DNA of 50,122 nt from an uncultured bacterium (GCA_949292175.1 CASEYJ010000015.1:1-50122), one strand, 5' to 3'. Positions 1 through 9,195 are shown, counted from the first letter of the stretch. Translations and numbers: made by a program. Notes: generated from the letters alone by a model not told the origin.

Positions 1-989
1 AGACAAATACCGAATATGAAGGACAACAGATCAACCAACAGAGAACTGTGTTGTCTAACCAGTCAGCAAACTACTACAATGAGTTGCTGGGTATGACTGT
101 TCCAACTCCACCAAGTGTAGATGATTATACAAAAACAATATACACATTCACCGATGGTGCATTAGAAAACACAGTAAATTCAATAATCGCACAACCGGAT
201 GGCAAATTTTTAGTAAGTTATACAAGACGTTGGACCAATGATCACGCAGTAGTAGCCGGCAGTTCATCAATCATAACAAGATCAGGTGATGACCCGGACT
301 ATGTATATAGCGTAGGCTCAAAACAACTAAGACCATTAGGTGATTTAACAGGTTATGATGTAGAACAAGATGAATATTTGAAGAGCTTAACTCCAGAACA
401 AAGAAACAAATTAATGGAAGAAGAAAAGCAGTACATAGACTTGTTAAATAAGAAATATGGCGAATCAAAAGAAGGGTGGCAAGTAATCTACCGTCAAGAT
501 ACAACAAGCGGCAGCTGGGTTCCAAGCTTCTACAAGAAAGAAGATTTAACAAAAGAAAGCACAATATACAGTGAAACCGGCAGCAGCCAAAGCTTTATCC
601 CAAGCTATACCGTAGGTACAGCAGTAGAAACCGATGAAGTAAAGGGTGCTCAAGCAATGTTGGAACAAGATAGCAGCGGTCGTTATATCAACATCACCTT
701 TATTGATGAAAACGGAACAACTGTAACTTATGCATTGACAACAAATACAACAACCGATCAAGCAGCCTTAGACGATGCAATGAATCAGTATCAATATGAC
801 AAGGCACAATATGATAAGGCAATAGAAAATATCAACAGCAAGATTGAAATCATCCAAGCAGAAGATAGAAACTTAGAATTACGCTTGAAACAGTTAGATA
901 CCGAACAAGATGCAATTCAAAACGAAATGGATGCAGTACAAAAGGTAATCGAAAAGAACACCGAAAGTACCTTCAAGACATTTGGTTAA
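1..989 (+). CDS. MGMAASQ-family coiled-coil surface/axial-like protein, 3' part
   Basis: The reading frame is open from base 3, so the gene begins upstream of the window; the GTG at 48 is an internal codon. The visible part is about 328 residues. It begins with a segment rich in Asn and Gln (NTEYEGQQINQQRT), has a central region of mixed beta character rich in Ser/Thr, and ends with a helical region (from about 780) holding runs such as LELRLKQLDTEQDAIQNEMD that look like a coiled coil, ending in TFKTFG. There is no membrane segment in the visible part. Codon use differs from neighbouring genes (many ACA, GCA, CCA and C-ending codons), which suits high expression. I recognise the family as one abundant in Gastranaerophilales genomes; function unknown. 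The helical C-terminus recalls flagellar axial proteins, but this is only a resemblance. A second member starts at the right edge. Confidence 0.8.
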   Translation, partial: TNTEYEGQQINQQRTVLSNQSANYYNELLGMTVPTPPSVDDYTKTIYTFTDGALENTVNSIIAQPDGKFLVSYTRRWTNDHAVVAGSSSIITRSGDDPDYVYSVGSKQLRPLGDLTGYDVEQDEYLKSLTPEQRNKLMEEEKQYIDLLNKKYGESKEGWQVIYRQDTTSGSWVPSFYKKEDLTKESTIYSETGSSQSFIPSYTVGTAVETDEVKGAQAMLEQDSSGRYINITFIDENGTTVTYALTTNTTTDQAALDDAMNQYQYDKAQYDKAIENINSKIEIIQAEDRNLELRLKQLDTEQDAIQNEMDAVQKVIEKNTESTFKTFG

Positions 990-1081
990 TAGATAGTTCT
1001 ATATGCCGAATGTATAACTATGCTTATAAAACGAACTTAAAACAAATAAAAATAATAATAATTTCCCTTTTAATTTCCCTT

Positions 1082-1108
1082 AACGACTATTCAAGTCGTT
1101 TTTTTTTT
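1082..1108 (+). terminator. Rho-independent terminator of the first gene
   Basis: Stem AACGACT / AGTCGTT (7 bp, 5-base loop) followed by a run of ten T. It lies 92 bases after the stop codon at 989. Confidence 0.85.
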
Positions 1109-1124
1109 GCTTAAATTTGGAAAT

Positions 1125-1150
1125 AAAAAACGGGTCAATGCCCGTTTTTT
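1125..1150. terminator. Bidirectional terminator, mainly for pyrG
   Basis: Perfect 10-bp inverted repeat AAAAAACGGG / CCCGTTTTTT with loop TCAATG. It touches the pyrG stop codon on the minus strand and has T-runs in both directions. Confidence 0.85.
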
Positions 1151-2755
1151 TTATGAACTTTGTTTTATTGCTGCGTCAATAAGACCCTTAAATAACGGAT
1201 GAGGTCTGTCAGGTCTTGATTTGAATTCCGGATGGAACTGTGATGCAACAAACCAATCCAATTTTGGTAATTCTACGATTTCTGCAAGCATTCCGTCAGG
1301 GGACATTCCTGAGAATACCAAGCCTGCTTCTTCAAGAGGTTTTATGTATTCGTTATTAACTTCATATCTGTGACGGTGGCGTTCTGAAATCTTGTCTGCT
1401 CCGTATGCTTTTTGTGCTTTTGAACCTTTCTTAAGCATACAATCGTATGCGCCAAGTCTCATTGTTCCGCCATAGCCTTGAACGTTCTTCTGTTCAAGCA
1501 TTAAATCAATTACAGGATTTTGTGCGTTTTCGTCAAATTCTTTAGAGTTTGCATCTTTGATACCAAGAACATTTCTTGCGTATTCAATAACTGCACATTG
1601 CATTCCAAGGCAAAGTCCTAAGAATGGTAAGTTGTTTTCTCTAGCATATCTGATTACGTTAAGTTTACCTTCGATGCCTCGAACTCCAAAACCTCCGGGA
1701 ACTACAACTGCATTAACACCTTTCATAAGTTCTTTGCAATTTTTGTAGTCTACGCACTCTTCTGAGTTTATCCATTTGATTTCAATTTTGGTATCGTTTG
1801 CGTATCCTGCGTGTTTAAGTGATTCAACAACAGAAATATATGCATCTGAAAGTTTTGTATATTTACCTGCAATTGCAACATTTAGAGTTTTCTTTGAGTT
1901 TTTAATATTTTCGACAAGTTTTTGCCAAGCCTTTAAATCAGGAGTTCTGTCTTGGACTCTTAGCATATCGAGAATTACATGAGCCATGTTTTGTTCCTCT
2001 AATGCAAGCGGAACTTCGTAGATACTCTTCATGTCACGGCATTCAATAACCGCATCTTTTGGAACAGAACAAAACAGTGCAAGTTTTTCCTTTTCAGTTT
2101 TTGGAATAGGTCTGGTTGTTCTGCAAACAAGGATTTCAGGTTGTATACCATAACTTCTCAATACGCTTACGCTGTGTTGAGAAGGTTTTGTTTTTAATTC
2201 TCCTGATGTTGGCAGGTATGGGATTAATGTGCAGTGAACTGATACTGCGTTACCAATACCTACTTCCGTTTTAAATTGGCGGATAGCTTCAATGAAAGGT
2301 AAGCTTTCAATATCACCTATTGTTCCGCCGATTTCAATTAGTTGAAAATCAGGTTTAAACTGTTTTGTTGCACCCATAATACGAGATTTAATTTCGTTTG
2401 TTATGTGCGGAATAACCTGTACTGTGCCGCCAAGGTAGTCGCCGCGGCGTTCTTTCTCAATAACGTGTTGGTAGACACTGCCTGATGTAACGTTGTTATA
2501 TTTGCCGAGGTTAGTGTCTGTAAATCTTTCGTAATGACCCAAGTCAAGGTCAGTTTCAGCACCGTCATCTGTTACAAAGACTTCCCCGTGCTGGAACGGA
2601 CTCATTGTTCCGGGGTCAACGTTTATGTAGGGGTCAAATTTTTGGTTGATAACGGAAAAACCTCTTGCTCGAAGTAATCTTCCTAAAGATGCTGCAATAA
2701 TTCCCTTTCCCAGAGAACTAACAACTCCTCCGGTAATAAAAATATATTTTGTCAT
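1151..2755 (-). CDS. pyrG: CTP synthase
   Basis: Makes CTP from UTP, ATP and glutamine in the cytoplasm. The 534-residue length is normal for the family. The N-terminal synthetase domain starts with [18 protein letters not shown] (P-loop-like nucleotide site) and contains the conserved [19 protein letters not shown] stretch. The C-terminal class I glutamine amidotransferase domain carries the nucleophile in FLGLCLGMQ and the catalytic His/Glu in [10 protein letters not shown]. The start is supported by a Shine-Dalgarno GAAGGGG about 9 bases upstream of the ATG. It follows gatC by 80 bases on the same strand, so the two probably form one transcript ending at the terminator at 1125. Confidence 0.97.
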   Translation of the reverse strand: MTKYIFITGGVVSSLGKGIIAASLGRLLRARGFSVINQKFDPYINVDPGTMSPFQHGEVFVTDDGAETDLDLGHYERFTDTNLGKYNNVTSGSVYQHVIEKERRGDYLGGTVQVIPHITNEIKSRIMGATKQFKPDFQLIEIGGTIGDIESLPFIEAIRQFKTEVGIGNAVSVHCTLIPYLPTSGELKTKPSQHSVSVLRSYGIQPEILVCRTTRPIPKTEKEKLALFCSVPKDAVIECRDMKSIYEVPLALEEQNMAHVILDMLRVQDRTPDLKAWQKLVENIKNSKKTLNVAIAGKYTKLSDAYISVVESLKHAGYANDTKIEIKWINSEECVDYKNCKELMKGVNAVVVPGGFGVRGIEGKLNVIRYARENNLPFLGLCLGMQCAVIEYARNVLGIKDANSKEFDENAQNPVIDLMLEQKNVQGYGGTMRLGAYDCMLKKGSKAQKAYGADKISERHRHRYEVNNEYIKPLEEAGLVFSGMSPDGMLAEIVELPKLDWFVASQFHPEFKSRPDRPHPLFKGLIDAAIKQSS

Positions 2756-2835
2756 TTTTTATACCCCTTCATAACTATGGGAAATCTTCCCGTCTATTCT
2801 TATACTTTTCGCCAAAAATTCTATGTTTTATCGGA

Positions 2836-3117
2836 CTAATTAATTTTAGGAACCTTGAAGAATCCGTTTTCTTCTTCAGGTGCATTAGCCATTAATTCTT
2901 CTCTAGTTTGTTCGTATACAACTTTATCTTCTCTCATAACGTTAACAAAGTCGATAACTTGTGTCATAGGTTTTACGTTAGATGTATCAACTTCATTCAT
3001 TTGATCAACATATTTCAAAACATCGCCAAGTTGTTTTGTATAAAGTTCTTTTTCTTCGTCTGTTAATTCCAATCTTGCAAGTTTTGCAACGTGTTCAACG
3101 TCTTTTATTGTAATCAT
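2836..3117 (-). CDS. gatC: Asp/Glu-tRNA(Asn/Gln) amidotransferase subunit C
   Basis: Small subunit of the GatCAB complex that converts Glu-tRNA(Gln) and Asp-tRNA(Asn) to the amidated forms; GatC holds GatA and GatB together. The 93 residues match the family in length and pattern: the N-terminal helix DVEHVAKLARLELTDEE, the central DVLKYVDQMNEVDTSNVKPM segment, and a C-terminal ENGFFKVPKIN end. gatA and gatB are not in the window, so the operon is split. A good Shine-Dalgarno (GGAGAG) sits 5-6 bases before the ATG. An aspS gene is at 12249; whether it is discriminating is not judged here. Confidence 0.93.
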   Translation of the reverse strand: MITIKDVEHVAKLARLELTDEEKELYTKQLGDVLKYVDQMNEVDTSNVKPMTQVIDFVNVMREDKVVYEQTREELMANAPEEENGFFKVPKIN

Positions 3118-3151
3118 AAATCTCTCCGTATTTCACTAGTTCTATAGATTT

Positions 3152-3160
3152 ATAATATCA
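3152..3160 (-). promoter_or_regulatory. Extended -10 promoter element for gatC-pyrG
   Basis: On the minus strand the sequence TGA-TATTAT (extended -10 form) lies about 35 bases before the gatC ATG, which would give a leader of roughly 28 bases containing the Shine-Dalgarno. No convincing -35 box was found. Confidence 0.4.
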
Positions 3161-3205
3161 CGAAATAAAAAAAATAATGTAAAATATTAAATAAATTTAA
3201 TTTAT

Positions 3206-3234
3206 TTTACATTGTTGTACTGATATGTTACTAT
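3206..3234 (+). promoter_or_regulatory. Promoter for the sigma factor/prepilin peptidase operon
   Basis: TTTACA, 17 bases, TACTAT. The predicted start of transcription is near 3241, only 2-3 bases before the ATG at 3244. Confidence 0.55.
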
Positions 3235-3243
3235 CGTAAGAGA

Positions 3244-4035
3244 ATGGGAGAAGACTCTGTTGTGAAAGATATAAATGAACAGGAACCAATAGATAAACTC
3301 GTTGTTTTATATAAAAGATGTAAAGATGAGAAGAAGAAAAAGCTTTATCACATGCGGATTATTGAACGCACGATGGAGCTTGTGAAAAAGATTGCAACCC
3401 CAATTGCTGTTCAGACAGGTATGCCTACGGAGGATTTGTTGCAAGTTGGTGCTTTAGGTTTAATAAAGGCGATTGAGTTTTATGAGTTAGATAAGAATGC
3501 TAAATTTGAAACTTATGCCAATTATTTTATTAAGGGTGAGATAAGGCATTATGTTCGTGATAAAGCCGGTTTGATTAAAACTCCGAGAAAGGTGCAGGAA
3601 CTTTTATTTAAAATTAATTCAGCACGTAAAGTTCTTATGGATGAAGGTAATAATGACCCAACTGATGATATGGTTGCCGAATATTTAGGACTTCCTGTTG
3701 CTCAAGTTAGAGATGTTATGAAAGTTGAGCAATACAAGAGTTTAATATCTTTAGATCAGACTTTTTCAGTTAATGATGAGGATGATTTGTCATTATTGGA
3801 AAAAATTCCTGCGGGTGAAAATACCGGATTTGGAGATTCTTTTGAAGATAAACTGATGCTTTCTTTTGCGATAGAAAAGCTGCCGCAGGAGCTTAGAAAT
3901 ATTATTGAGATGAGCTTTTATCAGGATTTAAACCAAAGAGAGATTGCAGAAAAACTCAATATCTCGCAGATGCAGGTTTCTAGAAGATTAAAAAAAGCTT
4001 TGAATAAATTGTATGAGTTGATAAAACGAAATTGA
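3244..4035 (+). CDS. RNA polymerase sigma factor, SigB/SigF-like group 3
   Basis: A sigma-70 family factor of 263 residues. Region 2 is clear (DLLQVGALGLIKAIEFY then FETYANYFIKGEIRHYVRD), region 3 follows (TPRKVQELLFKINSARK), and region 4 with its helix-turn-helix is at the end (LNQREIAEKLNISQMQVSRR). No region 1.1 is present, and the layout matches the SigB/SigF/SigG type used for stress or differentiation programmes. The start is uncertain. ATG 3244 sits almost at the predicted transcription start. GTG 3262 would instead use the GGGAGAAG sequence at 3246 as its Shine-Dalgarno and would give 257 residues. No anti-sigma partner is next to it. The next gene begins 13 bases downstream. Confidence 0.9.
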   Translation: MGEDSVVKDINEQEPIDKLVVLYKRCKDEKKKKLYHMRIIERTMELVKKIATPIAVQTGMPTEDLLQVGALGLIKAIEFYELDKNAKFETYANYFIKGEIRHYVRDKAGLIKTPRKVQELLFKINSARKVLMDEGNNDPTDDMVAEYLGLPVAQVRDVMKVEQYKSLISLDQTFSVNDEDDLSLLEKIPAGENTGFGDSFEDKLMLSFAIEKLPQELRNIIEMSFYQDLNQREIAEKLNISQMQVSRRLKKALNKLYELIKRN

Positions 4036-4048
4036 GGGATATTTAATT

Positions 4049-5077
4049 ATGCTATATGTGTATTTATTAATGATATTATTTTTTGTGTTCTGTATAGGGA
4101 CAGTCATTGGAAGTTTTTTGAATGTAGTTATTCTTAGAGCTTTTAGCGGTGAATCTATTGTATTGCCGCCTTCTAAATGCCCTAAGTGTGGAAATAAATT
4201 GAAATGGTGGCATAATATTCCGATTATATCCTATATTTTATTGAGAGGTAAGTGCTATTTTTGTCACGAAAAAATTAGTATTCAATATCCGATTATTGAG
4301 TTTATAACAGGATTGGTTTTCCTAGCGGTATTTATAAAATTTGGGCTTACTCTCGATACGATATTCGGTTTTATAATTGCTGGGTTGCTTATTGTGATTG
4401 CTGTTACAGATATTAAAGAAAAAGTCGTTTTTGATATGCATACATATTCCCTGATTGCAGTTGGACTTTTTTATAATCTCTTGCTTACAGGAATTCTAAT
4501 ATACCAGCAGGTCAATACTATTGTGGGATTTCATCCAAATGCTCAGTGGTGTATTTCTAATCCTTTAACATTATCACTTTTAGGGTTGATTCTCGGTGCG
4601 ATAATTATGGAAATTGCAGCAAGAATCGGATACTTGATTGCAGGTGAACGTGCGTTTGGTGAGGGTGATACATATATTGCCATGGGTTTAGGTGCAGTAT
4701 TTGGGTGGTTGAATATCATTTTAATCATAATATTGGCCATAATTATCCAGTTGATTTTGACATTCCCGCTCTTTGTTGTGAAATTAGCAAAGAATAAAAA
4801 TTGGATGACATTAGTGTCTTTGATTTGTTTCTTTGTTTATGCAGGATGTTTTTATTATTTTGATAAGTTTACCGGCGTGTTTGATAATTCTGTGTTAATG
4901 ATTATTGGAATTGTAACAATGTTCATCCTTGGAATTTTCGCTTGCTTTTACGTTATCAAATGCTTGAAAGTAAACAAGGATAATCTTACATACTTGCCGT
5001 TTGGGCCGGCTTTGGTTGTTGCGGGCATGATTTTATTGCTAACCAATGCTAACTTTTTGTTAGGCCTTGGCGGGTAA
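4049..5077 (+). CDS. Prepilin peptidase/N-methyltransferase (A24 family)
   Basis: A multi-pass membrane protein of 342 residues that cleaves type IV prepilin-like leader peptides and methylates the new N-terminus. It has the zinc-binding four-cysteine loop of the methyltransferase part (Cys44, Cys47, Cys69, Cys72). Both catalytic aspartates are present: Asp121 in VTDIKEKVVFD and Asp207 in AFGEGD. The C-terminus is longer than in PilD/GspO, with several extra hydrophobic segments after residue about 225. No pilin genes lie nearby. A GAGGGAT Shine-Dalgarno stands about 10 bases before the ATG. The gene follows the sigma factor by 13 bases and is probably co-transcribed, which may tie pilus assembly to that sigma factor. 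Confidence 0.92.
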   Translation: MLYVYLLMILFFVFCIGTVIGSFLNVVILRAFSGESIVLPPSKCPKCGNKLKWWHNIPIISYILLRGKCYFCHEKISIQYPIIEFITGLVFLAVFIKFGLTLDTIFGFIIAGLLIVIAVTDIKEKVVFDMHTYSLIAVGLFYNLLLTGILIYQQVNTIVGFHPNAQWCISNPLTLSLLGLILGAIIMEIAARIGYLIAGERAFGEGDTYIAMGLGAVFGWLNIILIIILAIIIQLILTFPLFVVKLAKNKNWMTLVSLICFFVYAGCFYYFDKFTGVFDNSVLMIIGIVTMFILGIFACFYVIKCLKVNKDNLTYLPFGPALVVAGMILLLTNANFLLGLGG

Positions 5078-5196
5078 GGTAAATATCAATAAATGGGAGG
5101 ATGTGTATTTACAAAATTTAATATTTAATATACAGTGTAATGACTTATTAGTGTTTATCATTAATAAATTACAGGTAGTAAGTAGAGGTTTTGTAA

Positions 5197-5436
5197 ATGG
5201 CGAATATTGTTAATTTATTATCGCAAGTTTTGACTCCCGTTCAGGTTCAGACAACTGCACCTGTTACTCCGAGATCTTCAAATCCGTTTGATAACAACCC
5301 ATTTGTTAATTACAACGGACATCAATATAACAGCGGAACTTATGCAAAAAACAAACCTGTAAAAGGTGGTTATTTTGCAGGTTATTACAACGGGAAGCAG
5401 AATATTGTCGGACGCCGTTTGTTTGTTGAAGTGTAA
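5197..5436 (+). CDS. Small hypothetical protein, 79 aa
   Basis: Family not recognised. The first third is Pro/Thr/Val-rich (VLTPVQVQTTAPVTP). The rest is rich in Asn, Tyr and Gly (NPFDNNPFVNYNGHQYNSGTY) and ends in basic residues (GRRLFVEV). There is no signal peptide and no membrane segment. The Shine-Dalgarno AGAGG is 9-10 bases before the ATG and a strong terminator follows, so it is very likely a real, separately transcribed gene. It may be a short intrinsically disordered protein. Confidence 0.7.
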   Translation: MANIVNLLSQVLTPVQVQTTAPVTPRSSNPFDNNPFVNYNGHQYNSGTYAKNKPVKGGYFAGYYNGKQNIVGRRLFVEV

Positions 5437-5462
5437 GTTTATTTTGAAACAAAAAGGAGACA

Positions 5463-5496
5463 TGCACAGTTCTTTAATTGGACTGTGCAATTTTTT
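5463..5496 (+). terminator. Rho-independent terminator
   Basis: Stem TGCACAGTTC / GGACTGTGCA (10 bp with one G-T pair, loop of 7) followed by AATTTTTT. It closes the small gene and isolates dnaA downstream. Confidence 0.85.
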
Positions 5497-5539
5497 GTTC
5501 ATTATTTGAATTTTATTTATGAACTTAATAAAAAATCTT

Positions 5540-5568
5540 TTTACGAATAATTTTTTTTATAATAGAAT
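5540..5568 (+). promoter_or_regulatory. Leaderless-type promoter of dnaA
   Basis: TTTACG, 17 bases, TAGAAT, then exactly 6 bases before the dnaA ATG at 5575. An overlapping alternative -10 (TATAAT, 5558-5563) exists. No Shine-Dalgarno lies before the ATG. Confidence 0.55.
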
Positions 5569-5574
5569 ATTTTT

Positions 5575-6972
5575 ATGGATATTTTGGAAGTTAAAAGAAT
5601 ATGGGCAGAGGTTAAGAGTCAATTAAGGACTGTTTTGCCTGATCATGCATATTACCCTTGGGTTAACGAGATGGACGTTTCAGGTTGTGAAGATGATAAA
5701 TTCACTCTGATTACCGTGCATGCTATGGCTCCTCAAATTATTAGACAAAACTATTATCACAAGATTATTGACACATTCAAAAAGGTTACGGGTAAAGATT
5801 ATGATTTTACTGTAATGTATGATGATGAACTTGCTAAAAAGTATGAGAAGGCAAAGAAAAAAGAATCATCCAGACCTAAGAGTCTTGTGACCCCTGAAGA
5901 AGAGCGTGAAAATTCAGTAATGGATAATCTTGCTCAGATGCAATCTTTTGCAAATTTGAATTTGAAGTATAAGTTTGAGAATTTTGTAGTTGGTGACAAT
6001 AGTGAGTTTACTTATGCTTTAGCTCAAAATGTTGCTCATAATCCTGCAAAAAAATATAATCCATTGTTCATATATGGTGCACCCGGATTGGGAAAAACTC
6101 ATATAATGCAGGCTATTGGACATTATATTATTTTTAATAAGCCAAAATTAAGAGTAAAATATATTAAGACAGAAGAATATGTAAATGAGCTTATCAAATC
6201 TATACAGAAGGGATCTGATAGAAATGGTAAGATGGAATCTTTCAGACAAAAATATAGGAATGTCGATGTTCTTCTGATTGATGATATTCAATTTATTGAA
6301 TCTAAAAAGCGTACTATGGATGAAATTTTCCATACGTTTGATAGTTTGTTGAATAAAAATAAACAAATAGTTATTACTTCAGATAGGCTCCCTTCCGAAA
6401 TTCCAACGCTTCCTGCACGTTTGCAGAGCCGTTTTGAGATGGGAATTATGACAGAAATTACTCCGCCTGATTTTGAAACTCGAGTTGCGATTTTACAAAA
6501 TCTGGCTGAGCAAGAGGGTGTACAGGCTGAGTTTAAAGTTTTTGAATACATTGCAAACAATTTTGTGAATAACGTTAGAGAATTAGAGGGTGCTTACAAT
6601 AAGGTTAGTGCTTATGCGGTTTTTGCTAAGTCCGAATTAACTTTGGATTTGGTTAAAAAAGTTTTGAAATGTGATGAGAAAAAACGAGAGATTACTTTTG
6701 GTGAAATCGCTCAAGCTGTGGCTGACTATTACGGTGTTACAGTTGAGGATTTCAAGAGTCCTTCTCGCGGACAAAAAATTTCTAACGCAAGGCATATTGC
6801 AGTTTATTTGTCCAGAGAAATTACGGATAAAAGTTTCGAACTTATTGCAAAATTCTTTAATAAGCGTCATCCTACAATGTTATATTCTTATGATAAGATT
6901 AAGGATGAGATTAAGAACAATAGGGAACTTGAGCGTTCAATTAATGAAATCAAGAGCTCTTTGAAGGGGTAG
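5575..6972 (+). CDS. dnaA: Chromosomal replication initiator DnaA
   Basis: Binds DnaA boxes and melts oriC. The 465-residue length is typical. Domain I is at residues 1-85 and a short linker follows. The AAA+ domain starts near 130, with Walker A GAPGLGKTH (168-176), Walker B DVLLIDDIQF (231-240) and the arginine-rich sensor stretch LPARLQSRFEMG. Domain IV, which reads DnaA boxes, is at the end (FKSPSRGQKISNARHIAVYL and FFNKRHPTMLYSYDKI). The N-terminus MDILEVKRIW fits other DnaA proteins, so this ATG is right although it has no Shine-Dalgarno. No cluster of TTATCCACA boxes or AT-rich origin was found on either side, so oriC is probably elsewhere. The next gene, ruvA, starts 7 bases after the stop. 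Confidence 0.97.
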   Translation: MDILEVKRIWAEVKSQLRTVLPDHAYYPWVNEMDVSGCEDDKFTLITVHAMAPQIIRQNYYHKIIDTFKKVTGKDYDFTVMYDDELAKKYEKAKKKESSRPKSLVTPEEERENSVMDNLAQMQSFANLNLKYKFENFVVGDNSEFTYALAQNVAHNPAKKYNPLFIYGAPGLGKTHIMQAIGHYIIFNKPKLRVKYIKTEEYVNELIKSIQKGSDRNGKMESFRQKYRNVDVLLIDDIQFIESKKRTMDEIFHTFDSLLNKNKQIVITSDRLPSEIPTLPARLQSRFEMGIMTEITPPDFETRVAILQNLAEQEGVQAEFKVFEYIANNFVNNVRELEGAYNKVSAYAVFAKSELTLDLVKKVLKCDEKKREITFGEIAQAVADYYGVTVEDFKSPSRGQKISNARHIAVYLSREITDKSFELIAKFFNKRHPTMLYSYDKIKDEIKNNRELERSINEIKSSLKG

Positions 6973-6979
6973 AAGATAA

Positions 6980-7591
6980 ATGTATGATTATATCAAAGGT
7001 GTTCCTGCCGGTAAGATAAGTAATTCTAAGGGGTGCTTTGTAACTTTAGAAGCATTTAGTATAGGGTATCTCATAGAAATTACTTCCAGAGATTACAGGG
7101 AAATTTCTAATGATGAGGTTAAGGTTTATACTGTGCTTATCCATAGAGAGGATAAGATGAGTTTGTGCGGATTTTTGAAGAAAGAAGATCGAGATATTTT
7201 CAATATTTTAACTTCTGTATCAGGGGTAGGAAGTAAGATGGCTTTGACTTTGCTCGATGAGTTTGAGTCTTCTGAGCTAATAGGATTTGTTATTGAGGGA
7301 AATTATAAGGAAATAACAAGGGCTAAGGGTGTTGGGCCAAAACTTGCTCAAAAGATTATATTAGAGTTAAAAGATAAGCTAATGAGTTATAAAGAGACCG
7401 AGCCGATTGCTATTCAAACTAGTAAAGTTCAGGATTCTCAAGCTGTTGAGGATGCTCAGACTGTACTTATTTCACTTGGTTATGAGAGAGATGAAATTAA
7501 AAGTGCTATGTCTAAAGCAATGGCGTCATTAAGTGATAATTCAAGTGCTGAGGAAATTTTAAAACAATCTTTGATGATATTATCCTTATAG
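6980..7591 (+). CDS. ruvA: Holliday junction branch migration protein RuvA
   Basis: Tetrameric junction-binding partner of the RuvB helicase in recombination. The 203 residues show the N-terminal OB domain (MYDYIKGVPAGKISNS, normally MIAYIKG), the two helix-hairpin-helix motifs (LTSVSGVGSKMALTLL and ITRAKGVGPKLAQKIILELK) and a C-terminal domain III (AEEILKQSLMIL). A GAAGGGGTAGAAG purine stretch just before the ATG is the ribosome site, partly inside the end of dnaA. It follows dnaA by 7 bases, so dnaA-ruvA form one transcription unit. ruvB and ruvC are not in the window. Confidence 0.95.
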   Translation: MYDYIKGVPAGKISNSKGCFVTLEAFSIGYLIEITSRDYREISNDEVKVYTVLIHREDKMSLCGFLKKEDRDIFNILTSVSGVGSKMALTLLDEFESSELIGFVIEGNYKEITRAKGVGPKLAQKIILELKDKLMSYKETEPIAIQTSKVQDSQAVEDAQTVLISLGYERDEIKSAMSKAMASLSDNSSAEEILKQSLMILSL

Positions 7592-7616
7592 GTAATGTAA
7601 AGGTTATGTAGAGTAC

Positions 7617-7645
7617 TTGCCAAGATTGAATTTCGCTGGTATTAT
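7617..7645 (+). promoter_or_regulatory. Leaderless-type promoter of the first SulP gene
   Basis: TTGCCA, 17 bases, TATTAT with an upstream TGG (extended -10), then 7 bases to the ATG at 7653. An apparent TTG start at 7617 is in fact the -35 box. Confidence 0.6.
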
Positions 7646-7652
7646 TAGTGCT

Positions 7653-9182
7653 ATGATGAATTTGATTAATTTTACCTCAGTAAAAAAAGATTTTTTGGCG
7701 TCAATTATTGTATTTTTGATTGCGATGCCCCTTGCGATAGGTATTTCTATTGCTTGCGGTTTGCCTGTATATAGCGGTTTGATTTCAGCAATAATAGGTG
7801 GTGTTGTCGTCGGTGCGTTTTCCGGAAATTCACTCCAAGTATCAGGGCCGGCTGCCGGTTTAATACTTATTATTACAGATATTATTGCGACACAAGGTGT
7901 TGAAAAACTCTTTTTGATAATCTTTCTTGTCGGGTTGATGCAGATAGCGTTTGGGCTATTTTCTTTAGGAAAGTGGTTCAGGGCAATATCTCCTGCAATT
8001 ATTCAGGGGATGCTTGCTGGGATTGGTGTTTCTATCTTCTTGTCCCAGTTTCACATAATGCTTGATAACAAACCTGGAAATAACTTTTTTGAAAATATTT
8101 TAGATTTGTTTAAGGTTATATATCATTCGGTATTACCTTTTGATGGTTCGCATCATCATATTGCGTGTTTTGTCGGGGTATTAACTATTGGTACAATAAT
8201 TTTGTGGGAAAGAATTCCTAGTAAGAAGCTTAAGGTTATTCCTCCTGCGCTTGCAGCAGTTATTTTAGCTTCTGTGGTTGCTGCTGTTACTCATCTTGAT
8301 ATTATTAATTACATTGAAGTCGGTTCAAATTTTTGGGCTAATGTTACTTTCATTAAACCTGAAACTTTTACGTCTGTTTTAGGGCTTCAGGTTATATTGA
8401 GCGCTCTTATTATCACATTTATTGCTAGTGCCGAAACTTTATTGACTTCAAATGCTATTGATAAAATGTGTGAACGCTCAAAGACTGATTATAATAAGGA
8501 AATTATCGCTCAAGGTATTGGTAATTCAATATCAGGTTTGGTCGGAGGACTTCCTATCACTGGTGTTATTGTAAGAAGTGCTGCAAATATTAATGCTGAT
8601 GCTCAGACCAGATTTTCAACTATAATGCATGGTTTTTGGATTGTGCTTTTTGTGACTTGTTTTCCACAAATTCTTAATTATATTCCTCAGTCAGCTTTAG
8701 CGGCTATTCTTGTTTACACAGGTTATAAGCTTGTTGATGTTGATGCGGCTAAGCGCTTGTACCATTTGAGTAAGGGCGAGTTTGCTATTTATATGATAAC
8801 TCTCATTGCTATACTTTGCACCAATTTATTTGAAGGTATTTTGGTAGGTTTTGGTGCAGCTCTTGCAAAAAGTGTTTTTAAGATGTTGAGAGTTCATATA
8901 AAATTTGAGGATGTTGATGGAAAATTTGTGGTTAAACTTTCCGGAAACATTGTGTTCTTACAGCTTCCTCAGTTGATAGAAATTTTTGAACATTTGCCTG
9001 AGGACAAGGATGTTTACGTTTGTGCTGACAGACTTCATTTTATGGATCATGCTTGTGCTGATTTTATCAAAGATTGGCAAACTTCAAGAGAAAAGTTGAA
9101 TGTTTCAACTGAAGTTGATTGGAGTAGTATAAGAAGAAGTTACCCTAGCCTTAAGTGGCGTAAATTCCATAAAGAAGACTAA
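7653..9182 (+). CDS. SulP family anion transporter (first of two)
   Basis: Inner-membrane SLC26/SulP permease of 509 residues. The start is placed at ATG 7653 because it is 7 bases after the -10 box; an in-frame ATG follows at once at 7656. The membrane domain has the usual SulP features: LPVYSGLISAIIGG near the N-terminus, the LQVSGPAAGLILIITD segment, and about a dozen hydrophobic helices to residue about 410. A divergent cytoplasmic STAS-like domain closes the protein (KFVVKLSGNIVFLQLPQLIE). It most resembles the SulP subgroup often linked to bicarbonate or carbonic anhydrase, but the substrate (sulfate, bicarbonate or another anion) cannot be decided from sequence alone. A second SulP follows after 28 bases. 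Confidence 0.88.
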   Translation: MMNLINFTSVKKDFLASIIVFLIAMPLAIGISIACGLPVYSGLISAIIGGVVVGAFSGNSLQVSGPAAGLILIITDIIATQGVEKLFLIIFLVGLMQIAFGLFSLGKWFRAISPAIIQGMLAGIGVSIFLSQFHIMLDNKPGNNFFENILDLFKVIYHSVLPFDGSHHHIACFVGVLTIGTIILWERIPSKKLKVIPPALAAVILASVVAAVTHLDIINYIEVGSNFWANVTFIKPETFTSVLGLQVILSALIITFIASAETLLTSNAIDKMCERSKTDYNKEIIAQGIGNSISGLVGGLPITGVIVRSAANINADAQTRFSTIMHGFWIVLFVTCFPQILNYIPQSALAAILVYTGYKLVDVDAAKRLYHLSKGEFAIYMITLIAILCTNLFEGILVGFGAALAKSVFKMLRVHIKFEDVDGKFVVKLSGNIVFLQLPQLIEIFEHLPEDKDVYVCADRLHFMDHACADFIKDWQTSREKLNVSTEVDWSSIRRSYPSLKWRKFHKED

Positions 9183-9195
9183 TTTTAAATGTTTA

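Noticed and set aside
48..989. GTG at 48 as the start of the first protein
   Set aside because: The frame is open to base 3 and upstream codons (NTEYEGQQINQQRT) continue the family pattern; no ribosome site precedes the GTG.
5149..5172. AT-rich hairpin (TTATTAGTG / CATTAATAA) upstream of the 79-aa gene as a riboswitch or terminator
   Set aside because: Made almost entirely of A and T in a 65% AT genome; no T-run and no known riboswitch pattern.
7617..7652. TTG at 7617 as the start of the first SulP protein
   Set aside because: It is the -35 box (TTGCCA) of a promoter whose -10 ends 7 bases before ATG 7653.
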